Translations under genes and position numbers: made by a program
The notes under the pieces: model-generated
What the model was told of the DNA's origin: nothing
Databases searched by the model: none
Seen by the model: the letters and a program-made list of their open reading frames with translations, nothing else
From: Bettongia penicillata ogilbyi
Lineage: Eukaryota > Chordata > Mammalia > Diprotodontia > Potoroidae
DNA length: 64,000 bases
Direction of reading: 5' to 3'
NCBI GenBank assembly: GCA_023548195.1
Contig: JAJHZJ010000416.1
Span: forward strand, 1,880,729 to 1,944,728
Part shown: piece after piece, positions 45,601-56,404 of the stretch
Position numbering within the stretch: position 1 is the stretch's first letter
Layout of the letters: each line of letters begins with the position of its first letter

Positions 45601-45837
45601 TTATCCTCTATCACTGAGATCCTCAAGATTTGGAGAAAGCCTTCTATTGCCTTTCATGTCCACAAAGAGGGATGATGAATGATATTTTTTTTTTCCATAT
45701 AAGTGTCTGGTACTTGAAATTGACCTAGATATGTGGCTGCTTCAGAACTAGGGAAAATGTTCATTCAGGCATAAATTGGACTAGGCAGAAACCTCTGGTT
45801 CTGAGGTTCTGTGATTCTCTTAAAAATTAAGAGAGAG

Positions 45838-45985
45838 GGGGCAACTAGGTGGTGCTAGTGGATAGAGCACTGGCCCTGAATTCAGGAGGTTCTTAGTTCA
45901 ATTCCAGCCTCAGGGACTTGACATATACCAACTGTGTGACCCTGGACAAATTACCTAACACTGATTGCCTAACCAAAAAAAAAAA
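45838..45985 (+). repeat. tRNA-headed marsupial SINE with poly-A
   Basis: Head gggcaactaggtggtgctag, then tgtgtgaccctggacaaatt, and an A14 tail at about 45974. Confidence 0.93.
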
Positions 45986-46054
45986 AAATTTAAGTGGGGA
46001 GGGGGAGTGATCTATTCACTTATACAAAGAATTCATTTCAAGATTCTGGCCCTC

Positions 46055-46315
46055 TACCCCTTTTTGTTGTTGGTAAGTCATTTTTCAATTGTATCCAACT
46101 CTTTGTGATCCCATTTGGGGTTTTCTTAGCAAAGATACTAGAGTGGTTTGCTATTTTCTTCTCCAGTCATTTTACAGATGATAAACTGAGGCAAACAAGG
46201 TTACCCAGGGTTATACAGCTAAGTAAGTGTCTGAGGATGGATTTGAACTCATGAAGATGAGTCTTCCTAACTCTATGCACAGCACTCTATCCACTGTACC
46301 ACCTAGTTACCTCTA
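46055..46315 (-). repeat. tRNA-headed marsupial SINE with RTE-like tail
   Basis: Reverse copy: atccaactctttgtgatccc, agtggtttgctattttctt, ggatttgaactcatgaagat, ending ctatccactgtaccacctag. Confidence 0.92.
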
Positions 46316-47100
46316 CCCTTTAGATTCATCCTATTCCTGGCCATCTTTCTTACTCTACTACCTGATCAATCATCCACATATGCCAATAATATTGTCCCAT
46401 TGCTCAGATTCTCTACAGGTTCCCTACTAACTATTGGAGTCATAACTCCTTAGCCTGGCATTCAAGGCTCTCTGAAATCTCTAACCAATCTAGCTTAGAA
46501 TCAAACTTAGAATCAAAAGGACCTAGATTTAAGTCCAAGCCCTGATGCCAACTAACTTCATGATGCAGGACAAGTCATTTAATCTCTCTGACCCCGTTTC
46601 CTCACCTGTAAAATGAGAATAATGATAATATATTACCTGTTTGAAAGAGTTATTATAAGAAAAATGTTTTGCAAATTGTATGATACTATGGATGTGTGAA
46701 TTATTATTATCATATACTTTATCCAAGCTAAACTTCTATAAATCTCATACCCTTTCTCCAATCCATGCCTTTCTTAAACATGCCTTCCCTGCAAACCCAG
46801 TCACCCTCGTTTAGACATGTTTGAGCCCTATCTGCTCTTTAAGACCCAGTGCAAATGAAACTTCCTCCATGAAATTGTGATCCCCTGAGTTGGAAATGAT
46901 CTTGCTTATCTTGGAATTCACCCAGCACCTTATTTATACCTCTCTTTTGCACTTAACACATTCTTCAGAAGGTTGTATAATGGTTATTTATGTATTTAAC
47001 TTATCATCCCTACTAAGATTTAAGCTACTTAAGGGCAGGAATTAGTACCAAAACAGTGATTTGTCTATAATAGACATTAAGTGAATATTTATGTTGAATT
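46316..47100 (+). repeat. L2 LINE 3' end, split by a SINE
   Basis: ORF2-end text cctagcctggcattcaagg-like at 46450 and 3'UTR text actacttaagggcagga-like at 47020. A plus-strand MIR-type SINE occupies about 46490-46720. Confidence 0.8.
46490..46720 (+). repeat. MIR-type SINE inserted in L2
   Basis: Reads tagaatcaaaaggacctaga, ggacaagtcatttaatctct, cgtttcctcacctgtaaaat and an attattattat end. Confidence 0.85.
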
Positions 47101-47104
47101 TATG

Positions 47105-47960
47105 CATTGAGTTCTTTTATTACACTTCGAATATGGCTCTATTACCAAAAATAATTTAACATTTTCAAGAAGTCAATTTATATAAAGACATACCTATAAA
47201 AACTCCTTCAACTTTAAAAAGTAAAAATTGGCAAACATCATGCTTTCTAGGTAAATTGAGAAATATTTGCTTGTGTCTAAAAATTGTCTTCAACCTCCGT
47301 GCCAAAATGTTTAACCTTACATCTATCTGTATCACTGTCACTGTCTAGATGACATAAGTATGTTTAGCTTTCAACTTGTCCAAACAAGTCCTTTTCGTAA
47401 ATGAGACACATCCATTTTTTTTTATACTTTGCTGGCTGCTCACTTCTTAGGATACGGTTTCTTAGAATTCCCCTTGTTACTTAGCCATCTCACATGTCCT
47501 GGTCATGTCCAGCTGGGCTAAATTGTGATGAGCTCAGCCAAGGTCTTTAAAGGGGTCCTGTAAGTAGGCTATTTTAAATAGTACTGACTGACCCTTCATG
47601 AGCAGAAAGCTATTTTCCTGAAATTAGTGCCAGTCATCCTGCTCTTTTCAGCAGGAGTAGAAGGAAAAACATTTAGTGGCAAATGCGCTACCCCTAGAGT
47701 TATGGAGACCACATACTGGCCCACCTCCAGGAACTGACCATCTGTGGCTCCTGAGCTCCCCCTTCTGGTTGCAATATGACTCCTCTAGCAGCGTATTATC
47801 CTTAAGGAATTTTGGCCAAATGAAATCTGTTCAGAAAATAGGATTTTCTAGTTAGAAAGCAGCTTCCATTTCAGTGGAATGGGCCCTCTAGATGTTCTGA
47901 AAAAAAAAAAACTATAGGAACAAAAACTCTTTGTTCAGTCCACAAATTCATGTGAAAATT
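47105..47960. other. Unique flank
   Basis: About 0.85 kb with no recognised repeat or exon. Confidence 0.4.
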
Positions 47961-47964
47961 TAAA

Positions 47965-48240
47965 TATTTGAATGTTTCAGAAGACCCTGTTCTGGGCTCT
48001 AGGAGATTATTGTCTCTGTACTCACAGAGCATATAGTCCAGGATGGGGAAAAGATAAACACAGAGAATAGAAAAGATTACCTAAGTGTGCCAGTCTTGGA
48101 GTGTGCTGAAAGAGGGGAAGGAAAGGCAGGGATATGCAGGGGTTGTGACTACATCTCTTTGGCTGTGAGTACTCCATGCCTAGCAAGGTTGTTCTCAGAA
48201 TGGATTTGAGTGGGCAGAATACTGTTGGACCTGAATAAGT
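47965..48240 (+). repeat. Old interspersed repeat, probable
   Basis: Reads ctgtactcacagagcatata, gtccaggatggggaaaagat and gaaaggcagggatatgcagg, similar in layout to the repeat at 14690. Confidence 0.35.
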
Positions 48241-48399
48241 ACAGAATCCCAAGCCTACTGACTAATTACAAAGTTAAAAATGTAAAAGATAGATAATGGT
48301 GGGATGGGAAAATACCTGGAATTTTAGATGCTATAGGTTAGAATCTCCCATTTCCTACTTTCTCCATCCATGATCTTTTAGCAAATGCTTCACTTATCA

Positions 48400-48640
48400 G
48401 AGTGCTTCAGCTATATCATCTATAAAAGAAATCTCCAAGGTCCCTCCTCCCTCTGAATCTATGCTTCCACAACTTTGGCTATTATGTGGTCTAACTTTTT
48501 TTTAATGACAAAATTGAGTTCCAAGAGTAAACTGAAGCCTATACAGCAAGTTCATTTAACTAGAATTTGAATTAGGTCTTCCGACTCCAAGCTGAGGGAT
48601 CTTTGTACTATAATGCCTCCAATACCTTCCGAGATAAAAT
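48400..48640. repeat. Worn SINE/MIR sequence
   Basis: Contains agctatatcatctataaaag and a reversed core (caagttcatttaactagaat). Orientation is mixed, so there may be two pieces. Confidence 0.35.
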
Positions 48641-49347
48641 TAACTGGATGAAATAGGAAGCCAGTCTGGGGCTGTCCTGATTTCTTTTAGTCCTCTCTGC
48701 TGCTATGGCACTGAATCCTCTGCTGGTTGCATCTGCATTATTTGTAGGTCCCTACTTAGTTCTATGGAATCTGGGTCCTGGATTCTCCTGGTCCACAGCA
48801 ATCCTGACCAGCCTCATCCCTGGTATCTCTCTTACTTCTAAAATAATTACTAGGAGGGGACGCTTTAGACACTATTTGTTTCCACTTATTCACCTCCCAG
48901 CTCTCAACTACTTGCTGTCTGGTTTCCATGCTCATCACTGCAGAAATTGCCCTTTCCTCTGAAATGTCCTCTTAACTGCCAAATCTGATGGTCATCCATT
49001 CTTTCTTATCTCTCCATAGCTTTTGACATTGTTGACTGCCATCTTCTCCTAGATACTCTCTCCTCCCTGGACTTTTATTGTATTACTCTCTATTAATTCT
49101 TCCCCTGTCTATCTGGATTCTCCTTTTCAGTCTTTGTGATATTATCATCCACATTCCTTCCACCCTCTATATGTGGGTATATTACAGGGTTCTACTTTGG
49201 GCTCTCTTCTCTTTCATGGCAAGTTCCTCAGCACCCATGGGATTAAATACAACTTATAAGCAGATAACTTCCTTCCAAAACTATATTGTTGTTATTATCA
49301 TAATTATTTTTATTATTTCCTCCCTCCATGTTCTATATATACATATG

Positions 49348-49919
49348 GGATATATGGAGTGTTCATGGGGTACTAGCACGTCTGGTGTGAGGACTTGCTG
49401 AGGCTTTTTCAGGGCTGCTCACCCACCTTTGGTGTCCACCTGGCACTCAACTCACCTGCGACTCCAAGAAGTTGTAGCATGTGTAGTGGTCAAATGCTCG
49501 TTAAAAACAAACAAACAAACATCTTGGAAGATAGGTTACACCAGGTTGAGGGTAACTAACAGACCTCACATCCATCAGTGAGTTTGGAGGATGTGTACCC
49601 AAGCATGTGAGGACTTCTCCCACTGGAATGGGCAGATGAGAACAATTTGTTCCAACGGCCATGAAAGCGACTGACACAGATGTTGTGGAGCACTCAGAGC
49701 TTGGTCAGACATTGAAGATGCCAAGGCCATCCATTGCGTCTCAAGCCATTGCCAGTCCTCTTGACTCTTGTCTTTCCAGCGGATGTCAACAACTCTAGAA
49801 GAAAGAGTGAGGTTGAGGACTTTGTGCAACTCTGCCTTATTTAAACCCAATTCACGTGTAAGTCAAACTATCATCCCATGATGTCATTGGTCCTCTTTGA
49901 AAATGAAGGATAAATAACA
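49348..49919 (+). repeat. Marsupial interspersed repeat, variant E, inserted in L2
   Basis: Reads ggtgtgaggacttgctgagg, gtagtggtcaaatgctcgtt, a caacggccatgaaagcgact block, and the end gatgtcattggtcctctttg, aaaatgaaggataaataac. Its last 200 bases align with copies A to D. The flanks share atatacatat, but the area is low complexity. Confidence 0.7.
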
Positions 49920-50462
49920 CATATACATATATATATACTCATACACACAAATTTGTATATGCAAATCTACATATACAAACCTAAGCATTCTCTCAAATTC
50001 CAGTCTCATACCGCTTCTTGGATATTTCCAATTGGATATCTCATAGACATCTCAAACTCAATGTGTCCAGAAAAGAATCCATTACCCGTACTCCATGTCC
50101 CGAACAAACCCCCTCTCCTCTGACTTTATGATGGGATTTGAACCTAGTGCTTATTTTTTTGGGCTCCATCATTCTAGTTACTCAGTTACATAAGCTTTGG
50201 CTCATTCCCAACTCTTTCCCTCTTCCTGCTCCCCTCAGCCAATCAGTTGTTAAATTTAGCTATTTCTTCCTCCATGACATCTCTCACATCTGTCTCCTTA
50301 TCTCCATTCCTACCACCACAGCCCTAGCTCAGAACCTTCTCACCTCTTCCTTGGACTACTGCAAGAGCCTCATATTTATTTGGTCTCTCTGCCTTCCGTC
50401 TATCCTCACTCCAATCTATCCTCCCAAAAGTTGCCAAATTGATATTCTTAAAGCATAAGTCT

Positions 50463-50602
50463 GGGGGCAGTTAGGTGGCACAGAGAATAGAACACTGGCC
50501 CTTGAGTCAGGAAGACTTGAGTTCAAATCCAGCCTCAGATTCTCACTAACTGTGTAACCCTGGGCAAGTCACTTACCTTCAATTGCTTTAAAAAAAATAA
50601 AA
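50463..50602 (+). repeat. tRNA-headed marsupial SINE inserted in L2
   Basis: Head gggggcagttaggtggcaca, then agttcaaatccagcctcaga, gtgtaaccctgggcaagtca and an A-rich tail. Confidence 0.95.
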
Positions 50603-50825
50603 AGTATCAGTCTTAACCATGTCATTCCTCTAATCAAGAAACTACAGTGATTCTCAATTACCTCTAGATAAAAAAAAAAATACAAACTCGTCTAATATTT
50701 AAAGCCCTTCACAATCTGGCCGCAGCCTATGTTTTCAGTTTTAGTGCATATTTCTTTCCTTTAGTCACTCTAAATTTTGGCCAAAATTCCCTTCTTGCTA
50801 ATTTCTGTACTCAATACTCCCTCTC

Positions 50826-50945
50826 TCTTCATTTTTTTTAGATGAAGAAATGGAGGCCCAGAGAGAGAGAGGTGACGTGGATTGCCCAAAATTACTTATG
50901 CAATAAGTGGTAGAGATTGGATTTGAATCTAGTGGAAAGCTGTGT
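50826..50945 (-). repeat. SINE fragment inserted in L2
   Basis: Reverse copy: tagatgaagaaatggaggcc, ggtgacgtggattgcccaa, attggatttgaatctagtgg. Confidence 0.7.
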
Positions 50946-51604
50946 ACCCATTCCAGATCAGTAGTATCTAAAATATGATTTCTGCTTCAGTATAAATAAG
51001 CCTTCACCTGGTCTGTGTTCCATACCTACCTAGAATGCAGTTCCTTTTCATCCCCTCTGTCTCTTAGAGTCCTGAGCATCTTTCAAGACATAGTTCAAAT
51101 GCCACCTCCTACAAGACACCTATACTCACTCCCTGCCTGCCCCCCACACATACATATACATGCACTTACTAATGTTCTTCCCCCCTCCCATAAATTCCTT
51201 TGTATGTTTTATATATATTTTAAATTTACTTTGCTAATACATGCTCTTTCCACTCAATAGATTATATCCCCCTTGAGAGCAGCAACCATTTTATTTTGCA
51301 TCTTTGTAGCCCCATTACCAAGCACAACATCTGTTAAATAATACACACTTAGTCAATAGTCATTGAGGGAATAAGTGTGAAAATTTCTATCCACTTTTTC
51401 TTGGCCTGCCCTCTGAAATCCTGCGCAAACAAGTAGCTGAAGTGATTTAATATTGGCAAGCCCCCCAAAATGAGATATTTTATAGGACCATAAAACAAAA
51501 GGCTAGCAGGAGTTAGGAATTAAGATGAGGGCCAAATGTAGTAAGAAGGTTCTTTCACCCATTTCCTAGGTATCAGGAGCAGCCTGCTGGAGCATGAAGG
51601 AAAG

Positions 51605-52035
51605 AAATACTAATGATAATAATAGCTAGCATTTACATATCACTTTAACATTTTTCAAAGAGCTTTACATATATTATTTCTTTGGCTTCTCACCACAACC
51701 CTATGAGTTGGTGTTATTTTCATCCCCATTTTATGTATTTACTTTTGGAGAAGTCTTATTTTCTTTTTTGAGGGAGGAAGGCAAGGCAATCAGGGTTAAG
51801 TGACTTGGACAAGGTAACATAGCTAGTAAGTATCTGAGATTAAATTTGAACTCAGATCCTCCTGATTCCAGGGCCAGTGCTCTCTTCACTGCGCCACCTA
51901 ACTGCTCCTATTATCCCCATTTTAAAGATAAGGAGACTAAGGTCAGAAGAGATTAACTGACTTGTCTAGGGTCATATTGTATCCATGGCAGGATTTGAAC
52001 TTAGGTCTTCCTGATTTTTTAGTCCACTCTAACTA
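51605..52035 (-). repeat. MIR-type SINE interrupted by a younger SINE
   Basis: Outer reverse copy: aatagctagcatttacatat, tcatccccattttatg at the left; attttaaagataaggagact and ggatttgaacttaggtctt at the right. The inner element is at 51734-51912. Confidence 0.9.
51734..51912 (-). repeat. tRNA-headed marsupial SINE inside the MIR-type SINE
   Basis: Reverse copy with T-rich tail, ggcaatcagggttaagtgac, and the reversed head cactgcgccacctaactgct. It is bounded by the 12-bp duplication atccccatttta (51722-51733 and 51913-51924). Confidence 0.92.
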
Positions 52036-52094
52036 ACTTCCTAGTAAGGGGGTCTCACTCTGTCTCATGCTGAAACATGGCTGAACTTTCAATC

Positions 52095-52225
52095 TAACAA
52101 ATCATAGAGCCATTAAGATATTAAATCTGGAAATTAACTTATCTAGTTTAACCCTCTGAATTTAAAGAAAAATCAACTGAGGCCCAGAGAACGAGTTGCC
52201 CAAACACATACTCCATGGTAAAAGG
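52095..52225 (-). repeat. MIR3-type SINE fragment
   Basis: Reads aacttatctagtttaaccct and caactgaggcccagagaacg. Confidence 0.6.
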
Positions 52226-52439
52226 TGACCCCCTTTCTCCACCCCTCTTTGAGCTGGTGATATTCATCAAAAGAAGTAACATGGAGGGTTTCACATTCAC
52301 CTACCAATCAATGCAAACTGAACCTGGAGGTTACACCCACTCCCCATCCCCAACAAATGAAAGAAACTCCAAAGATTAGAAGGTGTGTGTTGCTTGGAGC
52401 TTCTCTGTTAAAGCTCAGTTATTTTCATTTAAGATGTTG

Positions 52440-52780
52440 ACCTTCTATGAACTGATACAGAGCAAAGTAAGCCAAACCAGGAGAACAACAGAATGACACA
52501 TGCAAATGAAAACAGGATTAAAGGCAGCTGAATTCTAATTAATTACAATGACCAACTGCAATGCCAGGGGACTGAATGAAAGGTACTTCCTTCCTCTCTG
52601 CAGAGATGGAGTGGGCTTGGCCTATGGGTTTCTAATATTGCCTATAGTGTCAAATGAAGTAATTTTGTCTCCCATTTTACTTAGTTCTTTCTTTGTGGGC
52701 AGTGGGGGGAAAACAGAATATAACTCTGAAAAAGATGCTGAAGTTCTTTTCTGAAAAAAAAAATAGGAATTTGATCCTTG
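52440..52780 (+). mobile_element. L1 ORF2 end/3'UTR, old subfamily
   Basis: Reads tatgaactgatacagagcaa, gtaagccaaaccaggagaac, ttacaatgaccaactgcaat. Related to but distinct from the 19216 and 37784 copies. Confidence 0.65.
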
Positions 52781-52854
52781 TTAAAAATGCAAATATCCCA
52801 GGAGGAATCATACAATAAGTGAATATCAGTCACTGGAGGGTCAGCAAAGAAAGT

Positions 52855-53155
52855 TGAAATGGAAGTCAGGATACCTGTATTCTAGCTGTACTATTACTAG
52901 TCATGTGATCTAGGACAAACCAATGCCCTTCTCTAGGTCTGTTTTCTCATTCTCAAAATTGTGTATATTAGGGTCATTAAAGTCAGAATTAGCAGGGACC
53001 TCAGAGGTCATCTAGGTCAACTGTCTCATTTTCAGGTAACTCAGGAAAAGAAATCGAGGCTCAGGGAAGTAGTGTGACTTCAAACAGCATTTAAATAATA
53101 GGTAGCAGAGATGGCACTTAGTGCTTTTGTATGCTCTGTAGTAACTACAGCGTAT
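52855..53155. repeat. Plus-strand SINE piece followed by a minus-strand MIR3-type SINE
   Basis: 52855-52965: aagtcaggatacctgtattc, a gtgatctaggacaaac block. 52972-53155: ggacctcagaggtcatctag, then aaatcgaggctcagggaag. Confidence 0.65.
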
Positions 53156-53159
53156 GACT

Positions 53160-53630
53160 TACACCTTAGTATAAATGAAGGACTTAAGAATTCCTTTTGC
53201 AAGGGGAGAAGAGGAGAACATGGAGACAATGAGCACCTGATGTGAGAAAGAAGGCCAAGTCAAATGAGGAAAAGGTAGTGACGGGAGAAACGTACAAGAC
53301 GAGAATGGGTTAATAAACATACTGTACTTCATAAATTTACTTTAGACTGACCTTGACTTATTTATCCAAATGTTGAACACAGCACAGTACTAGACATGTA
53401 GCCAGCACTCTGGAAGCACAAAAGGAGGCAACAAGATGTACTGGAAAGAATGTTGATTTGGAATCAGCTGATAAATGTGATCTATGACTCAATAAATAAA
53501 TATTTGTAGAACTGATTAGATCTACAACCTTGTTACAGAAAGTGGAGCTATAACCCAGACCTCAAGGTTTATACTCTAAATCATTCCCTGATGAGTTACC
53601 AACCTCGCAAAGACATTCTATAAAAATACC
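53160..53630. other. Unique flank
   Basis: 53425-53530 may hold worn SINE; the rest is not recognised. Confidence 0.35.
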
Positions 53631-53634
53631 TGAA

Positions 53635-53870
53635 AACTGATTCTGGTTTTATTTCACACCCAAGAAATTGGCAAAGATAATAAAAGACAAAAATAGTCAG
53701 TGTTAGAGAGTATGCAGGAAGACGCTAAAATACTGTCTGTGGATCCATAAATTAGTCCAAGTAGTTTAGAAAACAACTTAGAATTCTATGAGAAAAGCCA
53801 GTAAACCTTTATCCCAGTAATCTTACTACTGGAAACTTACCTCAAGAAGAGTGAAGACAATAGAAGAAGA
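53635..53870 (+). mobile_element. L1 ORF2 C-terminal fragment, old
   Basis: Reads ttcacacccaagaaattggc, tttagaaaacaacttagaat, ttatcccagtaatcttacta, matching the ORF2 region seen at 38840-39060. Confidence 0.7.
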
Positions 53871-53994
53871 TAAAGGGGAGGAGGGAGCTACATAGAAATA
53901 TATAGATCCATATTTAGATATCAATCTACATAGATGTTGATATATGCATATATCAAGATATTCACAGAAACTGTTTTTTATAATAACTAAACTA

Positions 53995-54238
53995 AGCACT
54001 TATGGGTCAGGCACTATTTTAGATATTAGGATACAAAGAAAAAGACTTAAAATACTTCCTATCCTCAAAGAGCAGTATGGAACCACATGTAAGCAGAAAA
54101 GGAAATAGGAAATATGTACAAGTTAGATACGCAGTAATTTTTGTCAAGAGAAGTGCTATCCGTTTGGGGAGAGGGGAAGGTGAATGGAGAAAGTCCTCAT
54201 GGAGGAGGTAGCACCTGAGCTTAGCATGTAAAAAACAG
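53995..54238 (+). repeat. Old interspersed repeat, cut by the RTE element
   Basis: Reads gggtcaggcactattttaga, catggaggaggtagcacctg. It may resume after 54712. Confidence 0.5.
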
Positions 54239-54711
54239 GCATCACCTTGCCCACAAAGGTCTGTATAATCAAAGCCATGGTTTTTCTAGTAGCAATGTAT
54301 GGATGTGAGAGTTGGACTATAAGGAAAGCTGAGTGCTACGGAATTAACATTTTCAAATTGTGGTGCTAATGAAGATTTTATGAGAGTCCCTTGGAGAACC
54401 AGAAGATCAAATCAGTTAATACTGAGAGAAATTAATTCAGCCTATTCACTGGCAGGTCAGATACAGAAGCTAAAGTTTAAATACTTTGGCCACATAATGA
54501 GAAGATGGGACTCATTGGAAAAAAATCCTGATTTGGGTGGAAATGAAGGAGGGGAAAGGGGAGAGAAGAGGAGAAAATGGGTAGTGTGATCGCAGCAATG
54601 AACATGAGCTTGAACAAACTTCGGGAGAGAGTGGAAGATAGAAGGGTTTAGCCGCTATGGTCCACGGGGGGTCAAAAAAAGTCAGTCACGAACGACTACA
54701 AATTTTTTTGG
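54239..54711 (+). mobile_element. BovB-like RTE LINE, 3' end of the reverse-transcriptase ORF and tail
   Basis: The translated text matches the C-terminal end of RTE/BovB polyproteins in order: MYGCESWT, then RVPWRTRRSNQLILREINS, then LKFKYFGHIMRRWDSLEK. The frame is broken by a small deletion and stops near 54350. After it comes the usual ending: aatgaacatgagcttgaaca, ccgctatggtccacggggg and the tail gtcagtcacgaacgactaca. That tail is what the RTE-tailed SINEs of this window carry. Confidence 0.92.
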
Positions 54712-55078
54712 TTAAGTATGAGGTGTGGACATCTGCTTAGAGGGAGGAAGTAGGAAGTGCTATAATCAGCTTTAGGAAAAAAGAGAAGGTTTTGAACAGA
54801 TGCTGTGGGGAAGCATGATAGAAAGCCAACCAGAGAAAGATAGGGTTATTATACGATCCCATTTCAAATTAAAAAACAAATTTGTAGAGGATTCAGTGAA
54901 TGTCATTGTATATGACTTCCAGCAATTTCAAGCAACATGAGAATGGGAGCATAGGAATCAGATGAGTGGTAACCCAGATTTGAGGTCTGGAAAGGGTTGA
55001 ACAAATATAGGACAAGAAATTGAGAGATTTTAGAGTAGATGAAAATATAAAGTTGAACTGGTTAACTTTAAGACTCAG
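54712..55078. other. Flank, partly old repeat
   Basis: 54720-54960 could continue the old repeat interrupted by RTE; no firm match. Confidence 0.35.
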
Positions 55079-55575
55079 TGCTGTATTAGCAAGCACCCGA
55101 GCACACCCATGATGGTCTGCTAGCACAGGTTCTTTGATCTGATTTATACAGGAAAGATCAAAACGGTTAACAATCCTTCTTTAATTAAACATATACAAAT
55201 CATTCACTAGTTCAGGGGAAAGGAGATAATATAAGCAGAGAAATTAGCACAAAGATTCAAAAGATAGGGTTCTTACTCTCTGAACAAAGTAATACGACCA
55301 CTTACATACACCACCAGATGGGAGAGTAATTAGGGAGAGGGGGTTCTTAACAAATAGCTATTCAGAGTCCTGTCCAGGGAATCAAAAGGTCCTCCTCATA
55401 AGCAAATTAGGAAAGTGAAATACCAACTTTCCAGTGTAGTATAATATATATACATATAAAGTAACAAAGCCATGGCTCCTGATTGGATCAGTCAGTAGGC
55501 ACGAAACCTACCATAACTCAGAACAGCTCTGAGCTATCAGGGTTCAAAGGAGATCAATCCTTCAGATGTTTTCAA
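55079..55575 (-). repeat. Candidate solo LTR of an endogenous retrovirus, degraded
   Basis: Read on the minus strand it has an LTR-like layout. The upstream half contains tgattggatcag in reverse, ATTAAA lies near 55172-55190 with a short R/U5-like end, and the terminus is CA at 55079. No internal retroviral genes adjoin it. The far boundary is uncertain, and I rely partly on memory of a similar marsupial repeat. Confidence 0.4.
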
Positions 55576-56365
55576 TGAGCCAGGGAAACTGAACTCCAAA
55601 AAGAAAACAACAAAAATCCCACTTTGCTTGGTCTTACAAGTGCAAAGTGAGGAAAGTGAGTCTAGGGATGCAATAATGACTTGGGAAAAGAGAGAGGGAC
55701 AAAATGACAGGAAGCTGGAGCAAAGAATGAGGTTAGGAGGGGTGAAGTACAGGGAAAGGTGGAGGGAGAAGAGGTTGTAGTAAAAACTAAAAGCTAAAAG
55801 TGAAGTAGATGGAACTGCGTGTCTGAATGTCTAGCAGATACTTCCCATAGAGTACAATGCCTAAACTTCCTTGGAGTTATTTTTAGATTGTGAAATTTCA
55901 CAAATCCCAAAAACAATTAGCTTCAAATTTCTTCCTAATCTAACCTACATCACTATGGTAACAGCAAGACTAAAAGTGTGGTGAGCAGGGGAAGAGAGAG
56001 GGGAGTGGTCGGAGTACAGGAAGGCTCCTTGTTCCCAACCAGAGGGCAGGAAACTGCAGGAAAAGGAAGAAAGGGACAATGAGGGAAGGGGAACTCAAAG
56101 GAAAACCAAACTCATATCCCATCTCCTCAGCCAAGCCTTCCCCAAATAGGCCAGAGACAAGGAACAATTTCTTAATACTTAGACCCACCCAAAAAAAGAC
56201 TGAGCTGCCTTGGAAGGTTTCTCTTTACTGGAAGTTTTCAAGCAAATATTTGTTTGGGATGGTTCTTTGAAATGTTCCAATCATCCCTTTGTCCTTATTG
56301 CCTTTAGAATTTCACGTCAAAGCTTAGCCTCTGCCCACTGAGTCCCACAGGGTTTAGATTTCAAA
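55576..56365. other. Unique flank
   Basis: Purine-rich between 55680 and 56110; no repeat or exon recognised. Confidence 0.4.
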
Positions 56366-56367
56366 AT

Positions 56368-56404
56368 TGTGTGTGTGTGTGTGTATGTGTGTGTGTGTGT
56401 GTGT
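56368..56404 (+). repeat. (GT)n microsatellite
   Basis: About 18 GT units with one TA interruption. Confidence 0.95.

Larger units (their letters stand above)
48690..51370 (+). repeat. Long L2 LINE (ORF2 and 3'UTR) with nested insertions
   Basis: Plus-strand L2 text runs in order through four blocks: 48690-49345 (ttgacattgttgactgccat, ggctctcttctctttcatgg), 49985-50460 (ctcatagacatctcaaactc, tggactactgcaagagcct), 50605-50825 (aaccatgtcattcctctaat, cccttcacaatctggccgc) and 51000-51370. The gaps are younger elements at 49348-49919, 50463-50602 and 50826-50945. ORF2 is full of stops. Confidence 0.85.

Noticed and set aside
49348..49919. Endogenous retrovirus or processed gene
   Set aside because: The element shares its 3' part with the other dispersed copies and has no coding frame, so it is treated as an interspersed repeat.
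54380..54589. 69-codon open frame as a gene
   Set aside because: It matches the C-terminal end of RTE/BovB reverse transcriptase and is a transposon remnant.
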